From: Paraphysomonas bandaiensis
Taxonomy: Eukaryota > Chrysophyceae
DNA length: 64,000 nucleotides
Assembly: GCA_965644295.1 (NCBI GenBank)
Contig: CBFFRP010000433.1
Coordinates: forward strand, 355,862 to 419,861
Direction of reading: 5' to 3'
The notes below the pieces were generated by a model. It had not been told where the DNA came from. It searched no databases and saw nothing but the letters and a program-made list of their open reading frames with translations. The translations under genes were made by a program, and so were the position numbers. Below, piece by piece: positions 48,554 to 60,214 of the stretch (position 1 is its first letter; every line of letters begins with the position of its first letter).

Positions 48554-48786
48554 GTTCACCAACTCGATTTTTATCTCTACTACATCAACCATTTCTAGTA
48601 CGATCTTACATCGTCACTCTCTTGTACAGTCAATATATTTCAGTTTCAGTACACTATAATAATAGCTATCATATCATTGGTTCTCATAATACGGTTAGCT
48701 ACTGCAGTATTCTTTGAGTAACGGTTGTAATTCAAATATCTTCGAAACTACGGCTTTTAACTGTTCATAAACAGCAAAACGCAACA
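48554..48786 (-). repeat. Solo LTR relic of the element 1 family
   Basis: In reverse complement it aligns along most of the element 1 LTR: TTCACCAACTC, TCTCTACTACA-CAACCATTTC, AGTACGATCTTACATCGTCA, TATTTCAGTTT, TTGGTTCTCATA, TATTCTTTGAGTAACGG, GCAAAAC-CAACA. It ends exactly at the LTR terminus (48786), is missing part of the other end, and has scattered substitutions. No internal domain follows. It is an older insertion of the same family. Confidence 0.88.
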
Positions 48787-48789
48787 TAT

Positions 48790-49630
48790 TCCATCCTTCG
48801 ACTGCTGTAGAAGATCATAATAACATAGGTGAAAGCGACGTATCTTCATGACCAGAACAACTTCAAGATTATTTCAGGAGAATTTAAGTGCCATATCTGA
48901 TGCTGTATAGGTGGTTAAAAGGGAGTACAGAATTGATAGTAATAATAAAACAATGTTGTGATTATTAGAGTGTAAAGTGATGAACACAATAGAGTGAGAA
49001 GATGAATAACAATATAAAACATAACTATCATGCACAACGGAATAGTTAGAAGTATAACTGATAATGACGATAGTTATGATGACGACCATGTATCTTCCAC
49101 AGATGCTCTCTCTAATTCAGTTTATAATATATTTCACTGAACATTATATTATAACTCACAGATTATTCAATATTGTATTAAGCTGAATCCTAATACGCCC
49201 CCTCAATGAAATAATCAGTAAACCGTAGACAATAAAGAGAATATGAACTTATTGCACACTGAGAGTAAAACCAGAGTGGCAGTCACTAGCAATAATAAGC
49301 GAACTGCAGTGATGAGGTATTGCGAGACCATCCTTCTTAGCACAGCATCATGTATTGAACAAAAGTAAAAAAGTGGTAAAAACTCTGTGTAACTCAAACT
49401 AGCCACCTAGGTCGCTTGTGGCTTGGTAATTGTGATTTGGTCAGTGACATCCAGTTGTTTCAGGGGTTGGGTTACTTTTTGTGTTTATCAGGATACTGTG
49501 TGCCTCATGTCATACTCACATCATTCAATCAGATGCACTTGAAGAGTATTGTACATAAATGTGATGATGTTAGTAATTAAGGCAATAAGATTTACTGATG
49601 TCTTCGCCTAAGTTATCTACAAACTACAAT
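48790..49630. repeat. Dispersed degenerate repeat, related to 4.19-4.53 kb
   Basis: Outer blocks match 4190-4530 in order, with about 400-500 extra bases in the middle of this copy. It abuts the solo LTR relic, so it could be remnant internal or neighbouring retroelement sequence. No coding potential seen. Confidence 0.5.
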
Positions 49631-49871
49631 GGGTAGCAATGAAAAGGGTATTAACTAAAATTAGACTGGTTAGAATAATAATTTACTGTCTTGACGTGAC
49701 CAATCCTATACTTTCTACTTTACATGCTTAAAAAAACGAACTACGTACTGATAACTTACATGCACATACTATAACACTCGATTGGGTAGACTCTACTCTC
49801 AGGCGATTACTATTGATGTTTAATCAGTTGCAATATATCAATGGGCATCATAGGTATGAAGCTCATCTGAT

Positions 49872-51982
49872 CTAATTGTCATCATCTGAAGCCCGATAGT
49901 TTCCGTCGTCCATCAAATCGCCCTCGGCAGGCATCTCTGTCTCTGTGTCTTGATCAGGGGCACCTCCTGAGTCGTCAATGCCATATTCATTCAAGCCGTC
50001 ATCCTCACTGCCCATCAGTGTCAGCATACCATCAAACAATACCGCACCGTCAGCAAAGCCAAAACAACCGCTGGGTACCAATCGTGGCCGCTTTCTATCT
50101 GCGAGAAGCGAAGCAATGAACAACATACACGGGTCATTAGATATGTTCAGCTGACGATAAAGCGCAACCGCAAGACCAAGGTACTTTTTCGCGAGGTTTT
50201 GCTTGAACAACACATCTGTTTCTGTGGTCCTGAAGGACAAGCTTTGGACGTCCGACCAACAGAGCACACTGTTTACCAGTGGAATCGAGAAGTGGTACTC
50301 CTTACACAAAATCTGCTGAATCGCAGGGCTTCGTGCGATACGAACCAGGTGCGCTTTCTGACGGCCCGGAAACAGGTTCATATCTGCAATCATCTCGTCC
50401 AGTATAAGACTCACGTCAACCGTAGACGGATGGGGTGCAAGACCGATTCTCCTCTTCAGTCTATTCAGTGACCACTGCCACATACGAGGTACAGGCAAAT
50501 ACTCCATCACTAATTCGTAGACCCCCAGTGGGAGCTTCATACATCTGGAAAGTGGGATGAGGGTAACCATACATTAAACAGTCTGAAAATACCTCATCAA
50601 AATAAAGGGCCACTGCCACCCTGCATACCCTAATCGGGGCGGCTGCATCTCAGTCGGACGGGCTGCAGGAAATCGGCATTTGAATATAGCTGCTGCAAGG
50701 TGTCGGCAGAGGTCCATTCCGCCACCCATAGCAATCAATTTAGAGAGGTTAGTGCATCCAGGGAGAGAGTCAGAGAAGTGAGTCGACGCTACCTCAGCTA
50801 GACCGTCCCATTCGCAAGACAGGGAGGTGTTTGGGCGGGGAGGTAGACTACATATCGCATTGTGAAGGGAGTGGAGAACAGCAGTATCGTGTTTCAGTTC
50901 TAGACGATTATTCAAAGATGCTTTTCGCATCTCATTGAGGAGTACAATGCGCTCGAGTCGGACATGTTCTTGTATATACCTAATCTGTACTTGTGTGCTC
51001 AGATACTGCAACAAGTGGTGATGGTGGCGGCGTACGGCTGTGTCACGCGCAGTACGTCCGCGGCAGTCTCGCATGTATATCTCAGCACCCATGGATACAA
51101 GCACTTCTACAACCTTCTCGTGCCCACGCTTGCAGGCCAACATAAGCGCTGTACTGCCTTGAGATGTCTGTTCATCCATCGATGCGCCAGATTTTATGAG
51201 CTCCAATACTACGTTGCCGTGTCCCCGTTGAGAGGCAAGCATGAGCGCATTCATACCCTCATGGTTCTTCTTGTTTACATCAGCGCAGCACTTGATTAAT
51301 ACTCGACTGATTTCCTCATGTCCTTCTTGTGAAGCTCGCATAAGGGCTGTAGTTCCTTTAGAGTTGGCAAAATCAGCAGTTCCTCCACTATTTAAAAGAA
51401 GGTGAACAGCCTCAAGGTGGCCAAAATGAGATGCCTGCAAGGTATAAGTCAAAGCGATTTCTTTTTGCATCATTTCACCTGTATGAGCGCAGTAGAACCA
51501 GAGGAGTTGACAGCATTGACCTGTGCTCCCCTTCGAATTAGAAGTTCCATAATTCCTGTATCACCTTTGTGAGCAGCAGCTGAAATAGGTGTCACTCCCT
51601 TTTTATTAGCAGCATTTGGATCGCAGCCAGCATTCAGCAATGCGCGTACAGCTTGAGTATTAATAACTTTTACAGCTGCTATGAGTGCGGTGTCGTCCTG
51701 TTTACATAAACTGTAACACTCGATAGCAGCACACACATACACACACATATATACCTATTTATATGTATCGTACACATACACACACATGTACATACATACC
51801 TCTATGAAATAGTTGCTGTCGACGTATTCCGCTCTCGGAGCAAACAGTAGAGGGTCTTCCATAAACTCCGCAAAGGATGTTGCTACTTGTAGTGGCTCAC
51901 TCATCTCGTTTTCTCTCTCTGTATGATTGTCTGTATCTCTATGAGTTATCTTTAATCGTTTCGATGGATTCTCTTCTCTCAT
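49872..51982 (-). CDS. Ankyrin-repeat protein with acidic tail
   Basis: Four exons (51800-51982, 51479-51697, 50593-51434, 49872-50544) give 638 residues from the ATG at 51982; an in-frame GTG farther upstream is not used. Six or so ankyrin repeats occupy residues ~60-260, with canonical G-x-T-A-L-x-x-A-x-x-x-G-H signatures (STALIQ, TTALMRASQEGHEE, MNALMLASQRGHGN, STALMLACKRGHEK). The next ~300 residues have no recognised domain; a segment LPLGVYELVMEYLPVP at the start of exon 4 is faintly F-box- or SOCS-like. The tail is Asp/Glu-rich. Ankyrin stacks are protein-binding scaffolds; the partner is unknown. Confidence 0.87.
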
Positions 51983-53011
51983 AACAACATTACACGCCTC
52001 TTTACTTTGAGAGGTCAGGCGGGTAATAAGCCAATTCACAGATACTTATAAACTCTTCAGAATCTGTATATGAATATTCTAAACAGCAGTGTGGATATGT
52101 ATGTATGTCAGTGGATGTATGTATATCTTGGATGTGATGTTAATGTATGGGAATGTATGTATCATACAGCAGCACCCTACAGCAGTATCACTTGAAAAGA
52201 AATGAGGCGGAGGTAAGTCAATTTCTGTATACCCATACATACATACATACAGTACATACATACATACATATGCACTCGATTGGATCGCATCCGAATATTC
52301 TTTCTTTGGAACATGCACTGAACACTACACCACACTACGAACGACTACCGCTGTACTGTACTGTCGAATAAAAATGGGGATATTTTCAAAACTGAGTTTT
52401 GATATATTTTCACCTATTTTCCAATGTACTGTAAGTGAAGTTTTAATCTACAAAAAGCAATTATTCTTCATTTCTTCATTTTCCGCTCATAAAAACTTAA
52501 TATTTTAGTGTTTTTCAGTATATTTTTCATGGATATTCTAGTTTATGTACTCATGCAGCATATCTAGCTATCTATCCATTGCACCATGGCATAGTCCACA
52601 TCCCTATAGCTACCATACCTCATACAATGCAATCCACTACATCTCCTCTCACTCTATAGCACGTAAGTAAGTCATGCGTATAATCAGGATAGTCGGAGGG
52701 CTACTTAACGAGGGATGGGTGCGATCCATGCAATCTTTCTATCGATCAATTGATAGTTATGACATGAGAAACAGGACTGGTAAACAGCCTCATTTAGAAA
52801 GTAATGTTTCATTTTTTACTATTGTTTGATTTGTAATTTTAGTGTTGTAGTTATTAATGTCTTCAGTATCAGTGTGTGTGTGGATCTGATAGTGCTCGTT
52901 AGCGCTATATACTTATTCAGTACGATCACTTGCATATATTTCAGTAAAAAAATAAAGGTAGTGGTTATTAATCACTTGTATTAGAGTAGATTTCTCATTG
53001 TTTTGCTATAG
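51983..53011. other. Divergent region between the ankyrin gene and the membrane protein gene
   Basis: About 1 kb. Near the ankyrin start it holds TATGTATG-type microsatellite, a near copy TACAGCAGCA at 52165-52174 and an exact TACAGCAGTA at 52178-52187. The first exon of the plus-strand gene is probably hidden here (an ATG near 52856 followed by possible GT donors), but I cannot fix it. Confidence 0.5.
52178..52187 (+). promoter_or_regulatory. TACAGCAGTA motif
   Basis: Exact 10-mer, 196 bp upstream of the ankyrin gene ATG, with a 9/10 copy 13 bp away in the same orientation. Confidence 0.45.
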
Positions 53012-54131
53012 TACGGTGTTGATCGTGTTTGGTTGGAGCGGTTGATACAAATTTACAGCGCTCTTAATTTAATGCTTGGGGGTTATATTGTGCATTTAGT
53101 CTACAACTACAAGACGGGGAATGGTGGCTTATTGATATGTAATACGATATCGACTGATAAGGCGAGTGCTGGTTTGACACAAGCGCTAGTGCTCTATTTT
53201 GCACAGTGTTGTTTGCAGTGCACCAAAACTTGCTTGTACGCATTGCAGCGGCGATTTGAGAGGGTGAGTTTCATTACCGAAATAAATATTCATTGCACTA
53301 ATTTATATGGGTAGATAACGTTCTGTCATATGCTGCAACGGTTTGTAAAAATAATGCTCGTTGGTTTCCTTCTTCCTCTAGATTATAATGGAGATGTGTT
53401 TCTATTGGTGCTACTTGATGCTGCTGTCGGTGCACTGATATCCGCAGAACATGCACTCGCACCTCTGGCATCTAATCTCATTACGTTTAGATGGGAAAGG
53501 GTTGTTCGAATGATGCGGCTTGCTGAATTTGTGACAATCTTCTGCCACAGTTTGTTGGCGTATAGAGTAGGCCCTTCTTGTGGACTGCCGGATTTCATTA
53601 AGGTCTTCTTCTATTCTAACCTTGTGAAGATTCGTAATTAATCCTTTCAGATAGTTCTTATTTGTTGGTCCGGATTCAGTCTTAGTCTTGGTTTGGCGAA
53701 TTATTGCAAGGTATTATTTCCTATTTTAGTAGTTGAAATTTAACAAGGATTAGGTACATAGCAGAGATGCAGGAGGTTCGGCTATTCGGCACCATATGAC
53801 CTGTGCATCTACTGCCCGCACTCTGAATAGTGATGTGTTAGCTCAATACACTGGTACTATTGCTGCTGATAGCGAGGGGACCTGCAGAGTACTTCTCCCG
53901 AGTGATGTCATTCATAGACTTGTGCGATCCGGAAACGATAACCTGGGAAAATTAAAATTCTCCTATGTACTGACCCCCTTGGGTTGTTCTATGCCGAATC
54001 TTTTTGTGTCTAAGGAAATAGCATCTTACTACGGTAACACATCTTATTATTTTTATTTTGACATATCCGGGGCACATCCGAAGGCAAAAGTAAATTGGCA
54101 GGTGCTGGTTTATCGGTCGAATGAGACATAG
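53012..54131 (+). CDS. Unrecognised, probably multi-pass membrane protein (first exon not located)
   Basis: Four exons join in phase 0: 53012-53263, 53315-53602, 53651-53710 and 53754-54131, giving 325 residues without the start. No ATG begins the first of these; it follows an AG acceptor, so an upstream exon must supply the start. Hydrophobic stretches include LNLMLGGYIVHLVY, a segment in exon 2 (IMLVGFLLPL, FLLVLLDAAVGALI) and exon 3, almost wholly hydrophobic (IVLICWSGFSLSLGLA). The last ~125 residues are soluble and beta-rich (YYFYFDISGAHPK, VNWQVLVYR). I do not recognise the family. Confidence 0.6.
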
Positions 54132-54565
54132 AAAACGAAAACACCGTGCAGAATAATAGTCGTGCTTTAAGCTTTAAGTACTCATTAATAAGCGTTTGAA
54201 CCACAGTCATAGTGATTTTATGTATATTTAATGTGTATCTTATAGCAGGCATTTTTATCTTGTATCATTTTTCATATCTGATGAGAATCGACATGCAGGG
54301 TATCATGTGCGCGATTTATATACTCAGTGTATATATGTGTATATGCAATATGCAGTGCAGGTGTATAGTGTATACTAGTAAATTTTATGTTGACTAAGAA
54401 ATATAACATGGAAAATGAAAAATGAATATATGTAAGCTCGCCATCCGAAAAGTTTGTATGCTATCCGAAATCATTGATATTCATTGGATGGTTCAACTTA
54501 ACTATTAACTGAACAGAACATACACTCTTATAATTCATGGTCATGCACAACATTTATGTCGTTGA
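54132..54565. other. Spacer, including left part of an old LTR relic
   Basis: 434 bp between the membrane protein gene and element 2. The last tens of bases appear to be the left part of an element-1-family LTR relic that element 2 split; the right part resumes at 60020. The left limit of the relic cannot be set. Confidence 0.5.
54561..54565. repeat. Target-site duplication GTTGA (left)
   Basis: Five bases before element 2, repeated at 60020-60024 directly after it. They fix the LTR ends and show that the non-TG terminus is genuine. Confidence 0.92.
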
Positions 54566-54858
54566 TGTTGGGAAATGCTCATTTTACTTAGATCAAAGAG
54601 AGATTAAGTTGTTAGACTAGATAGATTTATTAATATCGTTTACACAAATTGTGTTAAACAACACAAGCTCGTTTTGTGCCATGCATAAATCACTACTTCT
54701 GTAGACCTTTCGCTACTAAACATATCTTGAAAGAGCAAACTATTTCAGTTTTCTCAATATCATAACAGCATCTACACATCACCATACTTCACTGTATTCT
54801 CGTACATTGTCTTCAAGTACCACATTGAATATACTAGGATACAGTCCATATTCTAATA
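54566..54858 (-). repeat. 3' LTR of element 2
   Basis: 293 bp, matching 59727-60019 with no difference seen. Contains no long ORF. Bordered inside by the purine tract at 54859-54870. Confidence 0.96.
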
Positions 54859-54870
54859 CTCCCACTCAAT
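54859..54870 (-). other. Polypurine tract of element 2
   Basis: In element orientation it reads ATTGAGTGGGAG, ending exactly at the 3' LTR, like the tract in element 1. Confidence 0.8.
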
Positions 54871-55031
54871 GTAGAATGCAGTGATACGAAACAACAATGA
54901 GTACAGTGATCTTCATGCTATAAACTAGTCTCATAGGTAAAATAGATGTGAAATCTTATCAAGATACATATATAACTAGCAGTCAACTAGATATATAGTT
55001 ATGTGGGATTCTCACCCACTAAAACACACCT

Positions 55032-58000
55032 TTAACCTCTTCGGGGTCGCTTCTTCTGCTGCTCCTCAACTCTGGTTGACACACTTCTCTTAACCCCGGT
55101 AATAGTTTTCTCATGACGACTGAAAAGTTTCGTTGACAATGCCTTCGTGAAAATATCAGCCGCCATATCATCCGTCGACACATGAATCAACTTTGCCGTA
55201 GGAAATTTTCCATTTACATGCTCTCTCACCCAGTGATACTTGATGTCTATATGCTTCGACCTCTTATGATACACAGGATTCTCGGAGAGATCTTTCGCAC
55301 TCTTGCTATCCATAAAGAATGGAGTCGGCTTCGCAACTAAGAGCCCGAGCTCCTTGAACACCCCCGAAGCCACACCAGTTCTTGCATAGCCGCATACTCC
55401 GCCATATATTCAGATTCCATGCTCGAAGTTGCAACTGTGGTCTGTAGTTTAGACTGCCAGGCCAATGCGCCTGCACATAAGAACACAATGTATCCTGTTG
55501 TCGATCGCCGAGTCAGTCTATCACCAGCCCAATCTGAATCACTGAACACATGTAAGTCGAACTCACTCCCACTGAATCTGATGCCCTCATCAATTGTTCC
55601 ACGCAAATATTTCAATAAGTGAATCGCCAGTTTGCACGATGCATATGTCGGACAACTACTAAATCGAGACAATAACCCCACTGCATAAGCCAGATCAGGT
55701 CTAGTATGCATTGCTAGATACAACACTGCTCCAATAATTTGCCGATACGGAAATGAGTCAACCCACTGCTTCTGCTCCTCCGTAAGTTCACGTTCCTCTG
55801 CCAACAGATCCTGAACATTAGTAGGTAGTGGGGCCTCCTTATTCTTACTACTCTTTCCCATAACTGAGCTGAATTTCTTGATAATATTCTTAGCATACTC
55901 AGATTGATCTAACATATACCAATTTTCTCCTCTGGTTATCCTGATGTTCAGAAATCGCTTACACACTCCCAGATCATGCATCTCGAATGTTTCACAGAAC
56001 CTACGCTTTACGCTTTCCAAGTAAGTCAGATCAGCGGATGCAATTATGATATCATCAACATATATCAATAATAAATGCAGTTTTCCGTTACTCCATCGCA
56101 TATACAAACACGTATCCAAAATACACGGAGTAAAATGCAATGATTTAATAAACTTGTCAATATGTTTATTCCACTGTCGCGGTGAAGATCGCAGTCCATA
56201 CAATGCCTTGATTAGTTGAAAACACCATCCAGCTAGTAATTCCTCATCTGGTGGAGGTGCCATATACACGTCATCCTCCAGATCTGCATAGCAAAATGCG
56301 GATGATACATCTAATTGATGCACATGCATCTGTAACATAAACGCAATCGCTAACACTAGTCTAATGGTTATACCCTTAACCACTGGAGCGAAAGTGGACG
56401 GCTCCTCCTCCTTCTTCTCTTGGAGATTTCCTAATGCCACTAGCCGAGCCTTGTACTTTACTATATTCCCTAGTATGTCTCGCTTCACCGTATGCACATA
56501 TTTCGCTCTAACTAATTTCACTCCGCTTGGAATTTTCACGATCTTCAAGACACGTCTTTTCAGCAATGATGTCTTCTCCACCATTCGAGCTTTTCTCCAT
56601 TGTTGATACTGTGGAGATCTCTCTGCCTCGGCATATGAATTTGGTATCTTGATATCTTCTGTCTCTGCATGGTTAAGATCAATATTATGCGCATCCGGTA
56701 CTTCAACCATATTAATCTCTCCTAAAACTGACGCGTTTGCCAGTCTCCGCTGCAGCCGTTTGCGTCGGACCCGACCATCACCATCTAGTTCAATCGGTCG
56801 ACGAGGTATATAAGAACCCGTACCTTGCTCATCCTGAGCACGCACATCGTGCGTTGTGGGAGGAGCCCCGCTCACAACCCCAGACTCATAGTCTTCAGAG
56901 GTCTGCAACCTCACAGCTGTCTCCTGACAGGTTGGGTCAGGACTCTCCTGTAACCCTCCAGGTCTTCCCTGGTCCAGCACCCTGGCTGGCATAGTACTCA
57001 GGGCGTCCCCCTTTCCTATATATCCGGTATTCCCGGGAGTTTCTGCAGTCATTCGCACTACGTCCTCGACGTGAATCGGCACCCGGTGCTCGATATGCTT
57101 CCGACCTGCAGTTACCAGAGATCGATAGGCTACTATTACCCCCTTTCGTTCTACTACTCTCGTGGTCTTGTAGAGAAGACCATCCTCATCATCAATATGA
57201 TATGTACCTTCTAAGCCCGCATAGTCAGACACAATTTTCGGTCTCTCGGCCTCCTTCACTCGAAGAGCATCTATCTCAGCGAAATAGCTCTCCGAGCGTG
57301 ACGGTATGGACTCATCAGTTAATACATGTACCGACGTGACGACCCTATCAGTCGCAGGTAGATATACATCATATCCTACCTTTTCATCTGAATATCCTAT
57401 CAGATATCCGATAAGGGCCTTGTCGTCCCAGTCTTTCCGTCGATCCGCCTTTGTAGTGAGGACATACGCACGACACCCCCATACTCTGAGATATTTCAGG
57501 TTGGGAGCCTCACCAGTCAAAAATTCAAGAGGGGACATATACCCCTTCGCTGTCTTTGTAGGCAATCGAATTAATATGTACCTGGCTGCCATGTAGGCAT
57601 CTAGCCAAAACTGTGAAGGCAATCCTGACTGAATCAGCATCGCTAATGTCATCTCACCACAGGTCCTGAATTTCCGCTCCTCAATCGCGTTCATCTCAGG
57701 AGAGTCCGTAGAGCTCCACGTATGTTGATAGCAACCCTGTGACCTAAGATATTGTCGCAGCTCATCACATATTAGCTCCCCTGCTCCATCTGCATGGTAA
57801 TGATGCATTTCTAATTTGTACCTTTTCACATCTCCTTCAAAAATCTTCTTGAAAACCTGCAGTACCGATGACCCAGTCCTATGAACAAGCCCTTCCGACC
57901 AGAACATCCGACTGGCATGGTGTGTTAGTTTGAGCACATATATTTCCCCTCCTCGAGCTGGACAATTTAAGTATACTGCTATATCGGCCGAGAAATTTGG

Positions 58001-59743
58001 ACGAACGGAGTCCTCATCCTTTGTCCGAAAACTTACTCTGGTGATCTTCGCCCTGGCGCATACATCACATAGACACTGTTCTTTGGAAACACGTTTCGAG
58101 AGATGTTTTCGTTTCAGTCCAGTCCCAATAATTAGCATTCTTTTGTGGGCTTCTACCAACGCATGCTTGTTAAAATGACCCGCTCTCCTATGTAACAGCT
58201 CCAGTTCATCCTCACCCGTACGGTCACTGAGATTTACTTCTGAATCACTGGATGTCGATACGTCTGGAAGCTCCAATAACTGCTGTGTTGGCACAGCAGT
58301 CATTCCATTCTTCATAGGTCCCTCCAACACCAGCTCATCCGTATTTCTGTCATATATCTGTATACCATACCATACAGTAAATCGATATCCCATATCGTTC
58401 AACTTCCGTCCAGAACAAAGACACCGATTTATCTGACTTGATACCTCAATGTTCTTCCATGCTCCACGGGAACCTACACTCGTGACGCATATCTCTGACC
58501 CTTTTTTCGAACCATTAATAACCTTTGATGTGTGCATATGACTATCAAGTATATTCACATCATTTATCAAAAACATTGATGACGAACAACAGGTATCAAT
58601 GTATGTATAGTGAATATCCTCATGCACACTACTGCATATATTCGTCTCATACACATTACATGACAAGTGATACTCTTCCTGTTGCTCGATCATATTTGCT
58701 TCGTCTTCGTCAGACAAATCCGCTGGCTCTCCACGCCTGATGTTTTCAACTGTAAGTAGTCTTTTGTCTGGTTTCCTTCCATCTTGAAACCTCACAGCCT
58801 TGCTCTTGCTTTGCGAGTACTTCTTTTTCGATGCTGGACAATCGATGGCAAGATGTTTCTTTGACTTACAATTTCTGCACCCAGTATATTCGGCACTTCC
58901 AGGTCGCTGCCCTGTAATCTCTGTATCCTTCTTCATCGGCTTCTTCTTACCGTTGTTCTTCTTACGATGATCCCTCTCTCTGCGATATCGTTTCTTACTG
59001 TCTATCAGGTTCAGCTCCTCCACTCTTTTACGCTTCTTCTCCAACGCTTCCTTCCCAGCCATAGTATCATCATAGCCTTCTATCTTACGTGATACAGTTA
59101 CATAATTAACATCATCATCCATCAAGTATAATCCAACTCTCAGTTGAGCATACTCTTCATTGAGCAAGCCTTCTCGTAGTCGACTTGTTTTTGATACCTC
59201 CGAGATATCCTGCTGCTGCTCCTGTAGTTCCTTCAGCAGTAGTTCGAACCGTAGTACGTAGTCCTTCGCCGTCTCCTCCGGACGCATACGGAAAGAACCA
59301 TATTGAGTTAAGAGGTCACTGATCCTATTTTGCTTCCCTCCAGCAAAACACTTCTTCAACTCATCAATCATTACATGTGTTTTGAACCTGTTTACACCAC
59401 TCCCTTCTGCCTTGAACGCTTTGTGGGTAAGATGGAATTTACGCAGCGCTTTCGGGGAATGCTGCACCGCATCCCTGCAGTAAGAATAAGCTATGGCGTT
59501 CGCCTTCCAATACCTCTTCACAGCCTGTCTGTACGCCTTCTCCTCCATCAACGTAAGTGGCTGCTCCCCGAAGTCGCTCTCCTTAGGTGGCAGTTCCACC
59601 GCTACCTCGCTTTGTTCCTTCCTCATAAGGAATGTCTCGAAGTCCTCAATCCATTGTTCAACGTTAGTCTCGTTGAACTGAGGAACTACTCCTCTATCCT
59701 CCTTCTCTCCTCCTCGCTCGCTACCATGTTGGGAAATGCTCAT
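55032..59743 (-). pseudogene. Copia gag-pol (element 2), broken in RNase H
   Basis: The main frame runs from the LTR-encoded ATG (59743) for 1468 residues and stops at 55337; the remaining RNase H codons continue in another frame to 55032. The frames part at a run of five C (55361-55365, G on the coding strand) where element 1 has six G (21712-21717), so a one-base contraction explains the break. Domains seen: gag, one zinc knuckle (CRNCKSKKHLAIDC), protease with DTC in place of DSG/DTG (YIDTCCS), integrase (LHRRAGH...CDVC; HADGAGE; MNAIEERKFRT), reverse transcriptase (YVDDIIIA), RNase H (SDSDWAGD, SEYMAEY, then DSKSAKD in the second frame). The copy is probably defective unless the base is a sequencing error. 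Confidence 0.93.
59718..59726 (-). other. Primer-binding site of element 2
   Basis: TGGTAGCGA in element orientation, directly after the 5' LTR. It shares TGGTAGCG with element 1, so both use the same primer tRNA, probably initiator Met. Confidence 0.8.
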
Positions 59744-60019
59744 TTTACTTAGATCAAAGAGAGATTAAGTTGTTAGACTAGATAGATTTATTAATATCGT
59801 TTACACAAATTGTGTTAAACAACACAAGCTCGTTTTGTGCCATGCATAAATCACTACTTCTGTAGACCTTTCGCTACTAAACATATCTTGAAAGAGCAAA
59901 CTATTTCAGTTTTCTCAATATCATAACAGCATCTACACATCACCATACTTCACTGTATTCTCGTACATTGTCTTCAAGTACCACATTGAATATACTAGGA
60001 TACAGTCCATATTCTAATA
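59727..60019 (-). repeat. 5' LTR of element 2
   Basis: 293 bp, apparently identical to 54566-54858. The gag start codon (59743) lies in its last 17 bases, as in element 1. Confidence 0.96.
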
Positions 60020-60214
60020 GTTGATATCTTCTGCAGTCAATATATTTCAGTTTCACTAGGGTCATTCATAATTCATATTATACCATTAGTTCATTGTTCA
60101 TGTATACATTGTGCATGTGTGCTGCACAGTTTTCTTTAAGTAACAGCAATAATTGAAGTGCCTTAAAATACAGCTTTCAATTGCTTACAGATAACAGACA
60201 AGCAAAACTCAGCA
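60020..60214 (-). repeat. Old LTR relic of the element 1 family, split by element 2
   Basis: After the GTTGA duplication the sequence follows the reverse complement of the element 1 LTR: TATCTT-TGCAGTCAATATATTTCAG, then CTTTAAGTAACAG and ACAGCTTT-AATTGCTTACA, ending AGCAAAACTCAGCA at the LTR terminus. It is much more diverged than the copy at 48554-48786. The bases left of element 2 (TCGTTGA) join its start in register. Confidence 0.65.

Larger units (their letters stand above)
47412..49871. other. Intergenic spacer with retroelement relics
   Basis: 2.46 kb between convergent genes. Holds a solo LTR relic (48554-48786) directly followed by a dispersed repeat (48790-49630). The ORF at 47375-47719 overlaps the end of the PUF gene in another frame and has no family features. 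47412-48550 shows nothing recognisable. Confidence 0.6.
54566..60019 (-). mobile_element. Ty1/copia LTR retrotransposon (element 2), frameshifted
   Basis: A 5454-bp element on the minus strand with 293-bp LTRs that look identical, a 5-bp target duplication GTTGA (54561-54565 and 60020-60024), a primer-binding site and a purine tract. Its gag-pol has the same domain order as element 1 but the sequence is quite different, so it is a separate family. One frameshift lies in RNase H. Read along the element, the LTR starts TATTAG rather than TG and ends CCAACA. It sits inside an older LTR relic of the element 1 family. Confidence 0.96.

Noticed and set aside
49872-52039. Ankyrin gene start at 52039
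   Set aside because: That position is a GTG; the first in-frame ATG is at 51982 and fits the exon.
53754-53830. Alternative reading of the last exon of the membrane-protein gene, entering at a nearer AG and ending early
   Set aside because: The AG at 53752-53753 gives phase 0 and a 125-residue open continuation; the alternative stops after about 21 residues.
55032-55373. Separate small gene of 113 residues
   Set aside because: It is the end of the copia RNase H in a shifted frame, continuous with the polyprotein of element 2.
55337-55373. Programmed frameshift between copia domains
   Set aside because: Copia-type elements do not normally shift frame inside RNase H, and element 1 is open through the same point; a one-base contraction in a homopolymer is simpler.
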